From NCBI GenBank assembly GCA_905250885.1, contig CAJNOQ010002656.1:1-23247 (forward strand): 23,247 nucleotides of DNA, given 5' to 3'. This DNA is from Didymodactylos carnosus. Its lineage: Eukaryota; Rotifera; Eurotatoria; Philodinida; Philodinidae. The position numbers and the translations under genes were made by a program. Below the pieces are notes generated by a model that worked only from the letters and a program-made list of their open reading frames with translations, did no database searches and had not been told where the DNA came from. Each line of letters begins with the position of its first letter. Position 1 is the first letter of the stretch. This document shows, one piece after another, positions 21,140 to 23,247 of this stretch.

Positions 21140-21691
21140 GTGTCACGGTAACACGAATCCTAGTGAGTATTTTTTGAATAACTTTCGCTAGAACGAAGAC
21201 AGAGAACTTCGGTTTTCACCATTGGGAAGAGGAGATGAAGATGCATCGAATCATGTATTAAAGGTTTTTTTACTATTGTTTTTTGAAGTAGTTTTATTCA
21301 ATTTTCTAACTGTTGGAAAAGTGTTTTTTTAATAAAAAAAAAGGAAAAAACACAAAAGTCAGCTTTTTTCACAGAAATTGCTAGAAAATCATATTAGAGC
21401 CTCGACAAGAATACATATTATTCATCTCAGCCTTCGGCAGTTTGTAGATCTTCGATTAATGATTTGAATCTATACGTATTAATTGAAAATTCAATGTGAA
21501 CAACTTACCAGATAGGTTTGTTCTTGAAAAGATCAATTGAAAACCTTACAAAAAATGAATTAGGACACCCTGTGACATATGATTCGATGCATCTTCATCT
21601 CCTCTTTCCAATGGTGAAAACCGAAGTTCTCTATCTTCGTTCTACCGGAAGTTATTCAAAAATACTCACCAGGATTCGTGTTACCGTGACA
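21140..21691. mobile_element. Fold-back element with arms of about 113 bases
   Basis: 21140-21254 is repeated in inverse orientation at 21579-21691 with only a handful of differences, starting GTGTCACGGTAACACGAA and including GAACTTCGGTTTTCACCATT and GAGGAGATGAAGATGCATCG. The spacer is about 325 bases, AT-rich and without coding sequence. The outermost bases form their own small palindrome (TTCGTGT...ACACGAA). This fits a non-autonomous MITE or fold-back transposon. No certain target-site duplication is visible. Confidence 0.75.
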
Positions 21692-22060
21692 CGAAATATG
21701 TGTACTGATTTTTTTCTCAGAACTAGTAGGCATAACTGTATAAACTTTAGCGAAAGACCATCAACTCCAACGCTAGCGATGGTTTTCATAGCCCCTACGG
21801 CTTCCAGTACCGCGGTTAGGTCAACGAGTATATCAGAAATAAATGGTCCCACAAAGTTGGGTACTGTTCCAGACGTAGAGAAAACATTTTGAACTGAGGA
21901 GTAGCAAGAATTAAAATGATTAAAAACATTTCACAAGTCTCTTTTAATGATGAAGAGGTATGGCTAGTTTGATCAGTAATAAATTGGGGAATAGTCAGCT
22001 TTCCATTACGAAACTTATTGACAGATTACCAAAAACGTGTTGCATCTTTAAACAGGGAAA
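21692..22060 (-). mobile_element. LINE fragment, linker preceding reverse transcriptase
   Basis: Minus strand: FKDATRFW, a stop, SVNKFRNGKLTIPQFITD, SLKETCEMF, a frame change, NVFSTSGTVPNFVGPF, AMKTIASVGVDGLSLKFIQL and KKSVHIFR. The order KFW, IP, F-x-x-F, GVDG, HIF is that of the segment just before the RT core in jockey/I-type ORF2. It breaks off at the fold-back element, at the same residue (HIFR) where the 19670-19932 fragment continues into FPGQWK, so both likely derive from one family. Confidence 0.65.
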
Positions 22061-23247
22061 CAATGTTTTTAAAATGGACCACTTTTTCGGCGAGATCAAG
22101 AATATATGGCGCCTTTTAAGTCTTTCCTGAAAGTTTCCTTGAGGCATGAGATTTGATCGAGATATAAGGATTTTAATTTTTGCTAGTAACAGAGGAAATA
22201 TCGGTTTTTCACAAAAATGCCTGTGGCGAAGTTATATTCATTTCTATACAAAAACAAATGTTGCCACTATGCTCAGCGTAGTCGATTACCTATATTCGAT
22301 GGCATTTCGAGATTCCCAGAGATGTCTGTTCGAAGATAGACACGTGCTCGGGGAAAGCGAGTCCTGTTCGAACGACGATAGCTGGAGAGTTGGAAGTTGC
22401 ATAATTTTGTAGAGTAACGCCCGGCCTATCTACGCATGCAAAAAATTACTAACATTGTATGTTAGTTTTCTGAGAACGGAGCTGGTTTTCCAAAGATCCT
22501 CTGTAAACTCGATCTCTGAAATTCTTTCAAAAGTTGTTTCCGCTTGTGAAAAGTTTCGCTCAAGGCTAGGCTATCAACGAGCGAATAGTGATCTCATTTC
22601 CGTCAAAATTTATTCAAAAAATGCCCATCGGGACTGTATTTTGGGATGGATAGTAGTAACGAGTAACTACTGCCGTTACTTCGTGACTACTAACGAAATA
22701 AGTTTCGCGTTGCTAGTCAAAAAGTAACTAAGTTCGTCAGTAGTAACGAAGTAACTGACTATTGTCGGTAAAAAAAAAGAATGGACTCGGATGTTTTTTG
22801 AATAACGTTTGACAGAAAAGTGTTAGATGCTTGAGGTCTTCACTAATCGAAAGCTAGGACCTAACTGCATCTTTTCACAATGAAAATCTTTTTCAAAATC
22901 TTTCCGTAAAGCAGATTTTTCAGGAGATCTTTGGAAAGCCAGGTCATTGCTCAAAAATTTGAAATACAAATGATTTGATTTATTTTCATGGATAGGTGGT
23001 CCAAAGTGTCCTCGTCAAAATGGGAGTCAAGCGAGACTCTGATCTTCGATCGCTTAGGGCGGGCGTCAAATTTCCTGGGAGTCCCGGAACTGGTCATTTC
23101 TCACACGTGGGAACCTCACAAATGGCTCTAGACAAGGGTTATCGGCTACGCTGAGTCTCGTGGCGGTCTCTGTTTAACAATTTAAAAGCGTTTTTACATA
23201 TGAACTATCAGAACCTGTACTCAACCTAAGCTGTTATAACTACTGTA
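22061..23247. other. Gene-free end of window
   Basis: No coding segment can be supported. The open stretches at 22146-22412 and 22455-22727 lack motifs. The second overlaps the GTAACGA repeat cluster at 22648-22759. The last 250 bases are less AT-rich but unrecognised. Confidence 0.4.
22648..22759. repeat. Cluster of GTAACGA(A)GTAACT words in both orientations
   Basis: TAGTAACGAGTAACTACTG near 22653, CGTTACTTCGTGACTACTAAC near 22674, AAAGTAACTAAG near 22720 and CAGTAGTAACGAAGTAACTG near 22738 are variants of one word in direct and inverted copies. Self-pairing is possible across the cluster. This is a compound short repeat, function unknown. Confidence 0.5.

Noticed and set aside
20814..21191. 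125-codon open frame on the plus strand
   Set aside because: It starts inside the dispersed repeat and ends in the arm of the fold-back element, and shows no protein motif.
1..23247. CRISPR array, prokaryotic operon or phage region
   Set aside because: No evenly spaced direct repeats, no ribosome-binding-site-led operons; introns and LINEs show the DNA is eukaryotic.

Overview
This is a eukaryotic, AT-rich stretch that looks animal. Two genes have split reading frames joined by GT...AG introns, most of them only 50 to 58 bases long, and between them lie many decayed transposable elements. The tiny introns, a remnant of a kinesin-light-chain-type TPR protein and the mix of LINE, pogo-type and Helitron-type debris would all fit a bdelloid rotifer such as Rotaria. 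That is inference; nothing here is taxonomically decisive.

Layout. 1-456 is non-coding. 457-5521 (+) holds a nine-exon M16A zinc metallopeptidase of the insulin-degrading enzyme / nardilysin family. It is essentially full length, about 988 residues, with its zinc site and C-terminal substrate-binding motif intact and one oversized 1.7 kb intron. 6063-6508 (+) is a broken TPR gene. 6509-8347 is gene-free, with GC-rich hairpins. 8348-8949 (+) holds two exons of an Rrp6/EXOSC10-type exonuclease, cut off on both sides. 9118-9932 (+) is an unrecognised spliced coding segment, followed by a perfect-stem hairpin. 10465-11336 (-) is a decayed pogo/Tigger-type DDE transposase. 12018-12578 and 13382-14870 (-) are two copies of one non-LTR retrotransposon (LINE), the second reaching the reverse transcriptase FADD motif. 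15617-16037 (+) is a Helitron-type ORF fragment. 16640-18675 (-) is a two-exon GT31 (fringe/B3GLCT-like) glycosyltransferase whose first exon is not visible. 18755-19382 is a GCGATCGC-rich block with short terminal inverted repeats. 19433-22060 carries three more LINE fragments (-), a dispersed 145 bp repeat and a 552 bp fold-back element. The last kilobase holds no gene I can recognise.

The genes do not form an operon or a pathway. The peptidase and the glycosyltransferase are the only two that look functional. Everything else coding is partial or broken, so the window reads as a transposon-rich region with two surviving host genes. I found no convincing new biological system. The most useful leads are the fold-back element inside a LINE remnant, the two LINE copies that share an inactivating change, the GCGATCGC element abutting the glycosyltransferase, and the unrecognised spliced gene at 9118-9932.
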